From contig OZ231128.1 in NCBI GenBank assembly GCA_965153355.1, positions 47,926,001 to 47,990,000 on the forward strand: a DNA stretch of 64,000 nucleotides. The letters run 5' to 3'. The notes beneath the pieces are model-generated. The model searched no databases and was not told the origin of the DNA. It saw only the letters and a program-made list of their open reading frames with translations. This DNA is from Flaccisagitta enflata. Its lineage: Eukaryota > Chaetognatha > Sagittoidea > Aphragmophora. Shown here in pieces: positions 46,946-59,163 of this stretch. The first letter of the stretch is position 1, and each line of letters begins with the position of its first letter. A program made the translations under genes and the position numbers.

Positions 46946-47812
46946 GACCCCGCGTCACTTGTTAATTGTTAAATTCTATTAAGACATTTTTTTCAAAAGA
47001 ATTACTTTCAAACATCAAATAAAGAGTGTGCCCAAATTTTGAATGTGTCAAAGTTTTCTTGTTGGAATTTCACAGTTAAGGCTGCTGACCCTTTAGTGTA
47101 CCATCTAGACGGAAAAATCTTCCATCCTTAAAATATGTTTAAACTTTGGGAAGAGCTCTTATTCTAAATTGAAAAAGCTACACTATCCAGATTATATTGG
47201 ATTGGATGGGATTGAATTTTTAAGATTTCCAATTTACTTTTCAAATGCAACCAATCTAGGGGGTGTAGGTTCATTAAGGTGACATGTGCAACAATTCAAT
47301 TGCAACCTACATAGAACTCATACAATTAATCAAAAGGAAACAATTTGAAAAAAATCCGGAAATAATATGGACATTTATATAGTGTAAGCTTCCATTACAT
47401 ACACATACATACCTAAAATATGGTCTTTTGAAACACTATCAAAATTCCCTAGGCATATACTTTTTACTAAATGCATCATACTTTCCTATCTTAAAAAACA
47501 TGTTTAAATATTTTTGAGAAATAATTTGGAAAAAAGTCGAAGAGACGAAGTCCCTTCGGTCTTTTTGAGTCCTGCAGAGAAAAACGGATTTCCCTTTGTT
47601 TTATGAGGCGTTTGGGGAAGTGGCTGCATTTTGGGGGCAGAATGGGACTACGCATGAAATTAATAGCTAAGAAAGAACTAATTCTCCTCTTTCAGATGAC
47701 GCCAAGCAGAATTCTGTGCGATCGATAGTTTTGGAGCTATGATTTTTTAAATCTTTTTTTATTTTTTCGCATTTTTCGCATTTTTCCCCAAAACGCGGAA
47801 TCGAGTTAATTG

Positions 47813-47815
<3 letters not shown>
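46946..47815. other. No gene recognised
   Basis: AT-rich. CCAATCTAGGGGGTGTAG near 47,250 is a variant of the shared motif. No ORF is supported. Confidence 0.5.
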
Positions 47816-47848
<33 letters not shown>

Positions 47849-47851
47849 GTC

Positions 47852-47888
<37 letters not shown>
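47816..47888. repeat. (TC)n-(TGTC)n microsatellite
   Basis: TC run, then TGTC tetranucleotides, then TC-rich decay. Confidence 0.93.
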
Positions 47889-49051
47889 TTTTTTTTCTCT
47901 CTCACTCTCTTTTTCTCTCCCATTTTTTCCAGCAGCATTTACGACTTTTTTCCTACGGCGATTAGCCGCCCTTATTGGTAAATATTTTAGGGGAAGGGAA
48001 TGTTAGAGCTGTCTTCTGGCATTGATCGGGACCACCAACTCAGCCAAAATTTGGTTGAAATTTACCTAATTGAAAAAAGGGGAACCAGGGTGTCCGTATT
48101 CTCCCCAATTGAGTCCCTTAATTCTATTAGGGGGGTGGGATATAGGTGAATTTGAACTACAATTGGTTAAGGTTATAATTTTTAGTGATTAAAGGGAAAA
48201 AGGCCTTCATCTTTAGAAAAGATAAATCATGGGATGATAGGTCACCATGAGGGGTAACATTTTTAGTACATGTCCAAAAAAATAAAATTATATTCTAACA
48301 AACCACTTAGCTTCTGGTCATCAGTTGGAGTCCTGTACCTTTAAGGGTTTCGACCCATACATAAATACATATATAGATACAAAGTATCAAAATATCCACA
48401 AAGTATCCACATAGATATATATGCACCTCCAAGACCCAGGTACAGGTGGGTCGCACTTCAAAAGTGCCCTTCATTGTATGGTTTGAAGAGATAAAGAAAA
48501 TGCTCAAGAGTCCACCATGGGATTGAAAAAAATCATGGCTTTCCCCCGACCAATTTCAAAATCCATTATTATAGGAAAAATTATTTCATTTTTTTATTTC
48601 TTAAAAAGATTATTTTAGATTTATTTAAAATTTTTAAGAAAATAGTGAATCTGCGATGCAAGGTCAAAATAGAAACACTTAAATTAAAATATCAAGTAAA
48701 AAAATGAAGTTAATCTGCGACACAAGCTCAGAATAGAAACGCTTATATTCAATATCATTTTGTATATTATATTAGGAAATATGTTAAAAAATCAGATAAA
48801 AAAAAGATAAAAAAAGATAAAAAATTGAGGTGCATCACATTTTTAATTTGACGCGTGTTCACTAGTTGGAAGTTTTTTTCTGCCCAGATAACGTTAACAG
48901 TTATGCTTTTCAACACAAAATGTGTCCTTTTCTCTCACGCATGCAATAAGCTGCAATTAGTTGCTGGGGATTAGGTTGTCGAAAGGGGTTTTGAGCATAA
49001 CAAGTTTGGAAAATGATTTAGCAAATAGCAGTATCAATGTGAACAGATGCG
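47889..49051. other. No gene recognised; short 68-bp duplication
   Basis: TAATCTGCGA-GCAAG and AATAGAAAC-CTTA are repeated about 68 bp apart at 48,650-48,755. Otherwise AT-rich without a supported gene. Confidence 0.5.
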
Positions 49052-49055
49052 TTAA

Positions 49056-49666
49056 GTCACAGTGCAAACGAAGGCAAAATTAGGCAACCATACATATTCA
49101 TAACCTGCTTTACTTGTGAATTATAACAAATCAAAGTATATTTTGTTTTTTTTTAGTTTTATTATTCACATACTTAATGCTTAAAAATAAAAACAAACCA
49201 AGAAACTTGATATTGCATTGGTGAGAGACAGAAACAATCACTCATTTGCAAGAATTCGCTGAAAATACAGTTGCATAAACTGAAGAAGCAGTTAAGTGAA
49301 ATTCTAAGACTGTCTCCAGATGCAAATTTTTGCATTTCTAAGATCATGGCCCTATTTTTTTATGTATTTGGAATACAGCTATGTTTTTGGAAATGCAAAT
49401 TTATAAGATTAAAAGCCAGCTTAGAATTTCACTTAAAACAATTCTGATTGCAAAATCAAATTTTCTTTATAAATCCACAATTTTTTCATCATTTATCTTC
49501 ATTTTTCTTACATTTAGGTGAGATATCAACTATCTTTCATGCAAAAATATCATTTATAAAAATGAATAAACCTATTTCTAGTTTAAAAAATCATCATTTG
49601 ATGATACTTAAAATTGTCTAAAAAATGTGTTGACTCAATAAATTTTGTCTTTGTTTGCACTGTGAC
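49056..49666. mobile_element. Element N, TTAA-flanked inverted-repeat element
   Basis: GTCACAGTGCAAACGAAGGC at the left mirrors the right end TTTGTCTTTGTTTGCACTGTGAC, with TTAA on both sides (49,052-49,055 and 49,667-49,670). TTAA duplication is typical of piggyBac and Kolobok-type elements, although a TA-type reading (TIR beginning AGTCACAGTG) is also possible. 611 bp including nested element O. Non-coding. Confidence 0.8.
49296..49432. mobile_element. Element O, small TTAA-flanked MITE nested in N
   Basis: GTGAAATTCTAAG at the left and CTTAGAATTTCAC at the right, with TTAA at 49,292-49,295 and 49,433-49,436. Inside, GATGCAAATTTTTGCATTTC and GAAATGCAAATTTATAAG make further inverted arms. 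137 bp. It lies wholly inside N. Confidence 0.75.
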
Positions 49667-49670
49667 TTAA

Positions 49671-50508
<838 letters not shown>

Positions 50509-50966
50509 CTGTTCTATCAATTTCTCAGAATTCTCGCCGTTTCAGAGAAAAGAAAATAATAATGGTGCGCCTGTTACGTAAGTGTTTTTTAAAGGTCCAA
50601 AAATGGTAACGTTGTTCATGTATTCTGCAAGTTACTCTATGGGCCAACCATGGGTTATACAAAATACCTTGATAACCGTAGGGGGAAATGGGGAACTGTA
50701 AACTTTGGCACTGTTTGCCAAAATCATGCCCATCGTTGCATTCCAAATTTCAAATTTAGTAGATCAAGGGTCGTGTTCTTAAATTGTTATAATCGAAGGT
50801 GTCAATGATAGTGAATTCAAGCTTATTCACATGAGAACATCATCCCTGTCTGACATAGAGAAATTTCTCCACGATTACAACAGAAATTGGTCTTTGATAG
50901 TGAGGTTAAGTCATCAAATAATTGTTACAACTACTCATCGCTTATCGTCCATGATAACTACAGCTA

Positions 50967-51530
50967 CAGTATGTTTCAACTCGTTTGGAACATTATACGA
51001 CGGCATAACTCTAGAAGTAATAGAGATAATTCAATTCTGAAAAAAACCTTGTATAGGTAATAGTTTGGCATTTAATGATGATTGATCTCCGTGATTTTTT
51101 GGAAAAATCTAATCCCCTTATCATATCATAAAGTAGAAATAGTGCTTTGCAGGAGTAAGTTATAATGTAGTTCAGTGAAAAAAATTGTTTACTCATCTTG
51201 CTTTAATTTCTTTTTAAATTTGAGATTTTCATACCAGATAGGTTTCAGATATGGGATATTTTGATGTAGTTTATGAAAATAGAGGGAGAAAATTGTCTAT
51301 AGATGTAATTTATTGAAAAAAAGAGAGGAAAAATAACCTTTTTTGCATAATTTGACCCAAACTTCCTCAGGGTGTGGAAAGTATCAAGCTTCTATAGAAA
51401 ATACCTGAGAATTGTGTAGTACAAAATGCCAAACTATTACCTATACAAGGTTTTTTTCAGAATAAAATTATCTCCATTACTTCTAGAGATATGCCGTCGT
51501 ATAATGTTCCAAACGAGTTGAAACATACTG
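50967..51530. mobile_element. Element H copy 1, long-TIR MITE
   Basis: About 108 bp of terminal inverted repeat, starting CAGTATGTTTCAACTCGTTT and differing at only a few positions between the arms. TA lies on both sides (50,965-50,966 and 51,531-51,532). 564 bp, non-coding. The high arm identity suggests recent activity or a recent transposition. Tc1/mariner type by TA target and the CAGT start. Confidence 0.88.
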
Positions 51531-51693
51531 TATATGATATTGACTGTGACTGCTCCAGAACTTTCTTACTGTGTAGTTGCGTCAACGATTATTTTTCCTC
51601 CCTGACGTCTCGCCAAAAAAAAAAAAAAAATGGGTGAAAAAAGATGAGGTCAAAGGGGAAAGTGCGCTGGCGAGTTAGAGGAAGAAAAATAAC

Positions 51694-51775
<82 letters not shown>

Positions 51776-52133
51776 AGTCGGAAACAATGTGCAATGTGTC
51801 CTGATTTCATTCTCTTCGTCTTCGTCAGTTGAGTGAAGAGAAGTCTCTGTAATGGCGTACAATTTAGCTTCACTAAAGCGCACCCGCTAATATGAAAAAG
51901 TCAGTTTTTGACTTTTTTTACATATTAAAGAGAAGTAGGTTTTTATCATTTTCTTGTAGAAAAGTTGAGGAACCCAATCAAGCAAATGGGCCCTCAAACA
52001 AAATAAATAGTGAAGGTGAAGTAACTCTCCGCTTTAACGAACTCAAGAGTAACGGAAATCCACCAATAAAGGATACAAAATTTTTGTCCCTTTTCTTTTG
52101 ATTTCTTAAGTGAAGCCTAACTCATTAAAGTTA
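51531..52133. other. Spacer with (GA)n microsatellite
   Basis: Pure GA at 51,696-51,773. A-run at 51,615-51,631. No gene recognised. Confidence 0.6.
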
Positions 52134-52646
52134 TACAGTAGATGTCGTCTAGACTTGGAAATACGGGGGCCCTCATATCCTAACTACCATTTGCGCCAAT
52201 GAAATGAAACTGTGTCTGTATAATGCTTATGTCCTATAGGGTTGACGATGGGGTATGGCAGCTCTGTGGATAGAAAATTTTTTTGAATATACTAAAAAAA
52301 ATTTGTTTAACTCCAACATTTGCCAGAATTGGTCTAGTGGTTAACTCGCTTGACTTCAAGTCTCTCTTGATCAATCTATTTCTTTAAAAGTTCCAGGTTC
52401 GAATCCCAGGCTGGTTTTGCAATTAAAGCAAATAGATGAAGCTGAAATTCTGCCATAAAAGTGATTGATCCTAACATTTTATACTAAAAGTTTTTTTTGT
52501 AAGGTAAGCCGTAGGGGGATGCCATACCCCATCGTCAACCCCTTATGGTCTATACATTACACTAGCAAAATATCAGTCCCCTCACTGTACTGATGCTGAG
52601 GTTATGAGCTCCCCCGTATTTCCAAGTCTAGACGACATCTACTGTA
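52134..52646 (+). mobile_element. MITE D copy 2, intact, with tRNA-like pol III boxes
   Basis: Perfect terminal inverted repeat of about 36 bp beginning TACAGTAGATGTCGTCTAGA, in which GTCTAGAC is itself palindromic. TA at the extreme ends fits a Tc1/mariner target. The middle carries TGGTCTAGTGGTTA (box A type, as in Glu and Asp tRNAs, 52,330-52,343) and GGTTCGAATCC (perfect box B, 52,397-52,407), 56 bp apart. The flanking GCCAG and CTGG words could close an acceptor-like stem, but the T stem has mismatches, so this is a tRNA-derived segment and not a tRNA gene. Confidence 0.9.
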
Positions 52647-53516
52647 CCAACAAGTTTAAGGGTCACCCAGGCGAGAACAAAACGCAACCAAAAACAAACA
52701 AGTAGAGACCCCAAGATGCAAAAGCCATCATGGCATAGTGCTGTGGCCAAGCATTCTCAATTCTTCGTACTGTTTGTACATATCAAAGGATAAAGAAAGA
52801 AAAGAGAAAAAGATGAAAAACAAGCCCACGGGAAAAAACGCGAGAGTGGGAGTCTTGAATTAGCTTGAAAGACAGGAGAAACGAGCGGGTGTGACAGCTC
52901 TAGCGCTATGAAGAGAAATATTTTTTGCAAATGACTCAACCAGTGCAAAGAGAGAAAGCTATGAAAACCAGTGAAAAGAAAACAAGGCCAGAGACCAGAC
53001 CAATATCAGACCTGAGTAGAATGAAAAATAGCTATATCCATTATCCGACAATCGAGCAATTAAGTTGAAATGTGATTTTCCTGACGCACTACCGAAATAT
53101 TTCCTCAAAATTAATGATATGCACGTGAAAATATTGTTTATACTAAAGGCAATGCCCCACGTTGACTGTCACTCCTGAAACAACATAAACTGAAAGACCA
53201 AGACTCGAGGTTGTTTAGCTTTCACAGCGATGTAAATAAAACAGAATGTTTTTTCATGCATTTTATTGAGCTTTAAGTTTAACATCATCCATAACAGTTT
53301 TGAATTCCAAATCTTCATCAGGATATCCAAAACGCCTACAAGCCAAGTTAAGGATAGATTAGCATCCTGCTTCCTGACATCGATTACCTTACACCTGTGT
53401 TCTATGAATTTGAGCATATAGCATTGTCAAATTCAATTGTACTATGCATGATTAAAAAAAACAGCTTTGAAAATCAAGTCGGAAATGAACATTTCTGCCA
53501 AGGAAATCAAGATCTA
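52647..53516. other. No gene recognised
   Basis: Unique-looking. The short frames have no domain. Confidence 0.45.
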
Positions 53517-54842
53517 CAGTAGGTCTGGTCTAGACTTGAGATAACGAGGACGAGCATAATGTGAAAAGAAATGATGTTATGCATATTCAGAATATCAATT
53601 GAGAAAAAGATGAGTTATAGCCAATGATTGTTGGTTGCCATGGAAACACATTACCATGTACTCCCGCTAAAATGTCATTATTTGTGATAGAAGATGTACA
53701 GGAACTTTGCTCAAAATTAACTAAATTTGTCACAACTTTGTAACAATATATTCTGTAAGAATGTGACAAGTTTTGTCATTGCTAGGGAGCATCACAGGGT
53801 TGTCTCACATGAATAGACTCCCTAGTATAGCAACAGGCAAACAAGCAATATTCTTATGGAACATACTGTAGCAAAGTTGCAGTAGATTTGATTTTAAATA
53901 ATATTCCTTACCTATTCTACAGTATGTTTCATCTCTTTTGTAACATTTGATAAGGACGTAATTCAAAAAGTAATAGAGATAATTGAATTCTGAAAATAGT
54001 TCCTAAAAGCTGATGGTGATGCATTTTACGATGAGTAACTCCTAGGATTTTTTCACAAAAACTTATATCTTTTAACAAATGACAAAATGTTTTTTTTAAA
54101 ATCAGCAAAAAACACCATTTTTTTCAGGTTTTTGGCGGAACAGTTTTTCTTAAAGTTGCTTCTATTTCTTAACGGATTGAGCTAAAAATACCAGATTGAT
54201 CTCAAATTAAAGCTAATTTACAACAGTTTTGAGAAATACAAACAGGGAAATTTTTTTTCAATGATATATCACATTAGGCATGAAAAATTGATGTATCTAC
54301 AAAAAATTTGATCAAGACTTGATTCACGGTTCACGAATCGATCTGAAACATCAAAGAAGCATTTCAACTCAGATTGTCCCAAAAACTGCTTCAAAATACC
54401 TTCCAATTGAGACTCATCTGGTATCTGTAGCTCAATTTGTTTAAAAATGAGAACAACTGAAAGGTTTTTGTAAAGAAACAATGTGGATATGATGACATCA
54501 ACTTCCGTGATTGTTCCAAGGACCAAATTTTTGTGAAAAAATCCTGGGAGTCACATATTATAAAATGCATCAACACTATCTTTCAAGAACTTTCTTCAGA
54601 ATTCAATTATCTTTATTATTCTTTAAGTTATGTCCTCATCAAATGTTACAAACGAGATGAATCATACTGTATTCAAAATGTTACATGTTTGTGCATATAC
54701 ATGGAAATGTGTTTCCGTGACACTATCATAGGGAATATGTTATTTTTTTATTGCTTTGTACTTTTAATATCAATCTTTTAGCTTAATTTTTATTCTAATT
54801 TTGCTTGCCCCCCGTCTTCTCAATATAAGACGATATCTACTG
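53517..54842. mobile_element. Element G, D-related palindromic MITE carrying nested H
   Basis: CAGTAGGTCTGGTCTAGACTTGAG at the left resembles the D terminus. The right end reads CGATATCTACTG with TA outside. Internal GGAAACACATT-CCATG occurs inverted near both ends (about 53,640 and 54,695). Removing the H copy at 53,920-54,669 leaves about 575 bp. The arms are diverged, so it is older than D copy 2. Confidence 0.65.
53920..54669. mobile_element. Element H copy 2, nested in G
   Basis: CAGTATGTTTCATCTCTTTT at the left mirrors the right arm ending in ATGAATCATACTG, with about 80 bp at roughly 85% similarity and TA on both sides. The TIR matches the 50,967-51,530 copy. 750 bp, non-coding. The interior includes TTAACGGATTGAGCTAAAAA, the shared motif. 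Confidence 0.78.
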
Positions 54843-54959
54843 TACCTCTTAAAGTGATTTTACATGTTGGAAATATGTAACGGTCAACTTCATTTAATTC
54901 TGCGAAACGAGGTTATTCTCATGATCAACGACACAAAAAATTAGCCTAACCAAATAAAA

Positions 54960-55087
54960 TTACTTCGATGCGAAAATCCCATTGGTACCGCCTGCTCTGC
55001 CATGAGTCACATCCCCATAATCCTTGGAAACATCCGCTCCGATTTGTTGTTTCACCAAATTCGTGATGACTCGTTGCAAGGTGGAGT
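54960..55087 (-). CDS. Probable terminal coding exon of an unrecognised gene
   Basis: On the minus strand a CATTTCAG acceptor precedes 128 bp. With one base carried over from the previous exon it encodes STLQRVITNLVKQQIGAD and then VSKDYGDVTHGRAGGT and ends NGIFASK before TAA at 54,960-54,962. The residue mix and codon use look like real protein, unlike the low-complexity frames around it. The family is not recognised. No AATAAA was seen before element G begins about 120 bp downstream. Confidence 0.5.
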
Positions 55088-55439
55088 CTGAAATGAATGA
55101 AATAAGGAAAAGGAACTGTTAACGAAAACTAGTTTGGTCGCTTTGAAATCATTTCGGAATATCAAATAGCTTTGATATATAAACAGAATACAAAGTGATT
55201 GTCAAGTTTTCATTTTAAATCCCGTGTGCACGATTCATAAAGTTGTTCGCGCGAAGGTCTCTCAGTCTTTTCATCAGCCTCTCTGTCGGTCAATAACACT
55301 TCTAAAAACCCTCTAAAAACTCTCCTGTAAAAATGCTTCTACTCATAGATGTAGGGGAGCTCTGAGATTCGCCACGTCCACTCAGCATTTCAAGACCAAG
55401 TCAGGATCAAGACCAACTTATGTAAAAAGTGAAAACTGT
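55088..55439 (-). other. Presumed intron; family A fragment
   Basis: CCCGTGTGCACGATTCATAAAG then CTCTCTGTCGGTC at 55,218-55,292 is a decayed family A half. Nothing else recognised. Confidence 0.4.
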
Positions 55440-56600
55440 AAAAAAAACTTTATTGTGAATTGCGTTAAGCAATTCACCTATACTCTGCTCAGTGTATTTT
55501 TTTTCCTTTTTTTTTTCTTTTTCTTTTTTTTTTTAGTTTCCAGAGTTGCCGTCTTTCACTTCTTGTGGTTTTTTTTTTGCCGTCTTTCACTTTTTATCAT
55601 TGATATTTTTTTTGCCTTCTTTCACTTTTTATCAACTATATTTTTTTGCCGTCTTTCACTTTTTATCATCTATGTTTTTTTTTTGCCATCTTTCATTTTT
55701 AGTAGTATTTTTGTGAATTGCATTAAGCAATTTACTTATACTCTACCCGGAGTATTTTTTCTTCCTTCCTTCCTTCCTTTTCCTTTTTTTTTTCATTAGT
55801 TTCCAGTTTTAAGAAAGGGAAATTTTTTTTGCCGTCTTTCACTTTTTGCAATCTTCATTTTTTATGCTGTCTTTCACTTTATGTAACTCATAATCTTTTG
55901 GCCGACTTTCATTTTTTTCAATTGATTTTTTTTTATGTCTTTCACTGCTTGTGACCCATAATTTTTTGCCATCCAGAATTTTTTCCTTTCTTTTTTTTGC
56001 ACTTTGTCATTAAACAGGGGATAATTCTTTATGTCCTTCACTTTTTGTGGTATATATTTCTTATGCCGTCTTTCACTTCTTTTAACCCATTTTTTTTTCA
56101 TTCATTTTTTCCTCCTTTTTTTTGTTCTGGCTGGTCCTAAATAGGGAAATTTTTAGTCGCGGACACGCGACTCTAGAACTTGCCCTGTCGGTCGGTAGGA
56201 AAGTCGGTAGGTCACATTTTTGAATTCCAAGCAGTTTTCGCACTACCGCTACTGCCCAACCGTCCGCGACTGTATTGCCGTGTATCCGGCCTTGTTTTGT
56301 TGTTTTTCACTTCTTGTAACTTTTTTATGCCATCTCTTACTTCTTACAGCCTATTGTATTTCACCATTCATAAGTTTTTTCTTTCATTTTTATCTCCTAT
56401 TATTTTTTTGTGTCTTTCACTTTTTATAAAACATTATTTTTTACCATCTTTAACGTATCATAACCTTTTTTGTTTTCTTATTTTTTTTTTTTTGCTGTTT
56501 TCAATTATTTTTGTCATCTTTCACATCAATAACCCTTTTTTTTATCTTTCACGTCTTACAATCTTATATCTTAAGTTACTTTTCAGATTTATTATCATTT
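55440..56600. repeat. T-rich degenerate repeat TTTTTTGCCGTCTTTCACTTTTTAT
   Basis: More than fifteen variants of GCCGTCTTTCACTTTTTATCA separated by T-runs, with irregular 35-60 bp spacing. GTGAATTGC-TTAAGCAATT is also repeated (55,455 and 55,713). A family A copy at 56,149-56,297 interrupts it. Confidence 0.8.
56149..56297 (-). mobile_element. Family A repeat, complete, GTCGCGGAC subtype
   Basis: TTTTTAGTCGCGGACACGCGACTC, TAGAACTTGCCCTG, CGGTCGGTAGG tracts, CGCTACTGCCCAACC, GTCCGCGAC, then TATCCGGCCTTGTT. The arms match perfectly. Confidence 0.82.
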
Positions 56601-56965
56601 TTTCCATTTATTGCAATTAAGTACTTCCCATGAACATGTTACACTGCACCTGCAATTCACATGTTTGGCAACAGCCACTGGTTCTTTTACTCTTTGCATC
56701 ATTTTTGAATAAAAATCTTCTTTTCAAAGGCGTTTTTGTTCTATTTCAAACAAACTCTGCTGAATTTTTCTGGGTTTCCCTTGAAAATTTCTTATTTCTC
56801 AACCTAGAATCACTCCTAATTTAAGACCGACTTGATTTTCAAGACCGACTTTTACCAGGTCCATGGACGTGGTGGACGTGGCGTCCCCTACATCCATGCT
56901 TCTACTGAACCGCGCTCGATCATAGCCAGTTAATTTTTTTTCCCTCAATTGGATGCACACTACTA

Positions 56966-57688
56966 CAGGGGCTTCAATTTCATTTGACACGAAAAGAACT
57001 TATATTATGCAAAAATGAATCAACTTCTTGGTTTGATTTTTTTTCTCATAAAAGCACTACATATGACGTTTTTTGTGTCCAAATTTCATGGTACTGGGTC
57101 AAATAGTTTGAGAGATATCCCATTTTAAAGTGAAAGATGTCATGATGAGATGGTCGGATTTTTTTTACTTTGAGGTTTTGACCTTTCATCTTTAGACGGC
57201 TCTCATTTCTGAACGCTTTGAGCTACAGATGTGAGATTGGTTTTGAATGGCAGATAATTTCATCTAGTTTTTGTATATGAGAAAAGAGTCCTTTGAAATC
57301 TCATCATATTCATTATTTTTCTTCTTTTTTTGCCAAATTTTTAAAGTGTTTGCCTATAATTTAAAGTTATGTGATAAAACCTGACAACTCCTAACTTTGG
57401 GGAGTTACAAACGATCACTCAACTGAAATCAAGCATCTGTGGCTCAAAGCACTTTGAATTTTATATGTTTTCTAAGTAAAAAGTAGCAAGAATACAACAT
57501 TTTTTGTTGAATTCACTGCATAACTTTAAATTTTGATTTCTGCCAAACTACAAGAACCAGTCCCATGAAATTTTGATACAAAAAACGTCATACATAGTGC
57601 TTTCATAAGAAAAAAAATCATATTGAATAATAAATTAGTTTTTGCACAATATAGGTTCTTTTCGTGTCAAATGAGATTGAAGACCCTG
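56966..57688. mobile_element. Element L, palindromic TA-flanked element
   Basis: CAGGGGCTTCAATTTCATTT at the left mirrors AAATGAGATTGAAGACCCTG at the right, and similarity continues about 130 bp inward (TTGACACGAAAAGAAC, ATGACGTTTTTTGT). TA on both sides. 723 bp. The centre has TTTCTGAACGCTTTGAGCTA, the shared motif. It lies in the presumed intron of the split gene. Confidence 0.78.
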
Positions 57689-57790
57689 TAAGAACGTTAG
57701 AGATTGGTCTGCCTGTTCATTGGTCCATTTTTCTGGCACGTCGGTCTAGTGGTACGACCCTTAATCGGTCCCCCAGTCTCACAGTCTATG

Positions 57791-58098
57791 TAGGGTGGTT
57801 CTGAAATGGTAGTAGGGTGGTTCTGAAATGGGTCAAATTTCACAAAATGATATACTCTAGTTTTTTGCATAAATGTACCAAATGAGAAGGCTTGCCCGCA
57901 AGCAAGGGTCTTAACTTGATGATTAAACCATGTCGGCAATACTATAGGCTTCCTAAGGAAGTAAAAAAATCCCCATAGTAACCTTATGGATTTGATCCCT
58001 CAACTTGTGAGAAATCCTTTTTTTTTTTATCAAATATTTGTGGAAAGGGCCCTAGTATATCAATATATAAGATTTGACCCAATTCATGACCACCCTAC
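57791..58098. mobile_element. Element Q, GTAGGGTGGTTCTGAAATGG inverted repeat
   Basis: TAGGGTGGTTCTGAAATGG occurs twice at the left (57,791 and 57,813). The right end TGACCACCCTAC mirrors it, with GGGTCAAAT and GATATACT blocks inverted further in. The exact left boundary is ambiguous because of the doubled end. Non-coding. Confidence 0.6.
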
Positions 58099-58298
58099 TG
58101 TGTAGTACAGTTTTTGCATTACCTCTTTTGCCCACAATTAACACATGAATAGTATTTATGTTAAATGGCATTTTGATTTTCTTTATGGTTTGATGTGTGC
58201 TTATATTATTTGTTTGTTTTGATATGATATCATATGATCTAACTCATTTAATGATTATCTTTACAGAGATGACATGATATGACATGACTGCGACTTAC

Positions 58299-58426
58299 TT
58301 GCAACTGAGGTTTCATCTTTTCACCTTGCCAATGCTGGCACTGGTATTTAGAACCACCACCAATCGTAGCTAAACCACCCGGTATACATGATGGTGCTCC
58401 GAAAATTCCGCCAAAAACGAATTGTA
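58299..58426 (-). CDS. Probable internal coding exon of an unrecognised gene
   Basis: Minus-strand exon with TTTTTTTTCTCAG acceptor and CAA-GTAAGT donor, both close to consensus. Reading with two leading bases gives QFVFGGIFGAPSCIPGG, then LATIGGGSKYQCQHWQG and EKMKPQLQ at a phase 0 end. It is Gly-rich and partly hydrophobic. The preceding intron is phase 1. The exon at 54,960-55,087 needs a phase 1 intron before it, so at least one exon between them is missing from this reading, or the two belong to different genes. A possible upstream donor GCAG-GTGAGT lies at about 58,827-58,832 and would join in frame (LNQLEVAV), but no in-frame Met was found. No family recognised. Confidence 0.5.
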
Positions 58427-59097
58427 CTGAGAAAAAAAACGGGGTCAGAGAGCTTCTTCATATCTTCTTTTCTCAAATTAAACAAATGAATATGACAATG
58501 CAACTCTGAAAATATAAGGTCCTATTTGTAGTTGATTTTTGGTCGATAGTTTGTGTATAAAGTTAGTGTTTGTTGAAAAAGTATCCTTCGCCACCTCACC
58601 TTCAAGTTAAAATGCTTCAACACTTGATGCGGTCATGGAACTTTAGATTCAGATCTATGAGCGTGTTTGACAAATAAGCAAGAGGCACCGGCAACGGCCA
58701 ATTCTCATCAATGAGTCAAAACATTTCCAATGGAATGAAATTGACCGTTCCTCTTTTTAACGCAATCTGGTTAAAACGCTAGTACACAAGTCTAAAGGAG
58801 ATGAAGTCATTCGTTTTGTAAAAACTCACCTGCAACTTCTAATTGATTTAGCCGCGCTTAAGCAATGCGTTCAGAAGTGTCCAATGTGGAAATGAGCGTG
58901 GGAAATAAAATGTGTCTCAATGGAGATATCATTGTGTAATCAAAAGGACTCAACCGCGAAAAAACTGGTCGGGACAGGTCAGGTTTGATTTGACGAAACT
59001 ACCGGCACAAAACTAAAATTGAAAGAAATACATCCAGGTGCGGTATGACTCTAGGACAGTCTGAGAAAGGAAAATCATGACAATTTTCTGGTTGTGA
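58427..59097. other. Presumed upstream intron or 5' region; no gene called
   Basis: The donor-like CTCACCTGCAACTTC (minus-strand GTTGCAG-GTGAG) at 58,827-58,841 is the only notable signal. Otherwise unique-looking AT-rich DNA. Confidence 0.35.
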
Positions 59098-59111
59098 TTG
59101 ATTGATATATC

Positions 59112-59163
<52 letters not shown>

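Noticed and set aside
52315-52425. A functional tRNA gene
   Set aside because: Box A and box B are good, but the T stem has mismatches, the anticodon arm is not convincing and the sequence lies inside a repeated MITE.
56825-56900. Small exon that would satisfy the phase between the two candidate exons
   Set aside because: A 46-bp segment ending in CCTG-GTAAAAG fits the required phase, but its acceptor has no pyrimidine tract and the peptide is His/Arg-rich and unconvincing.
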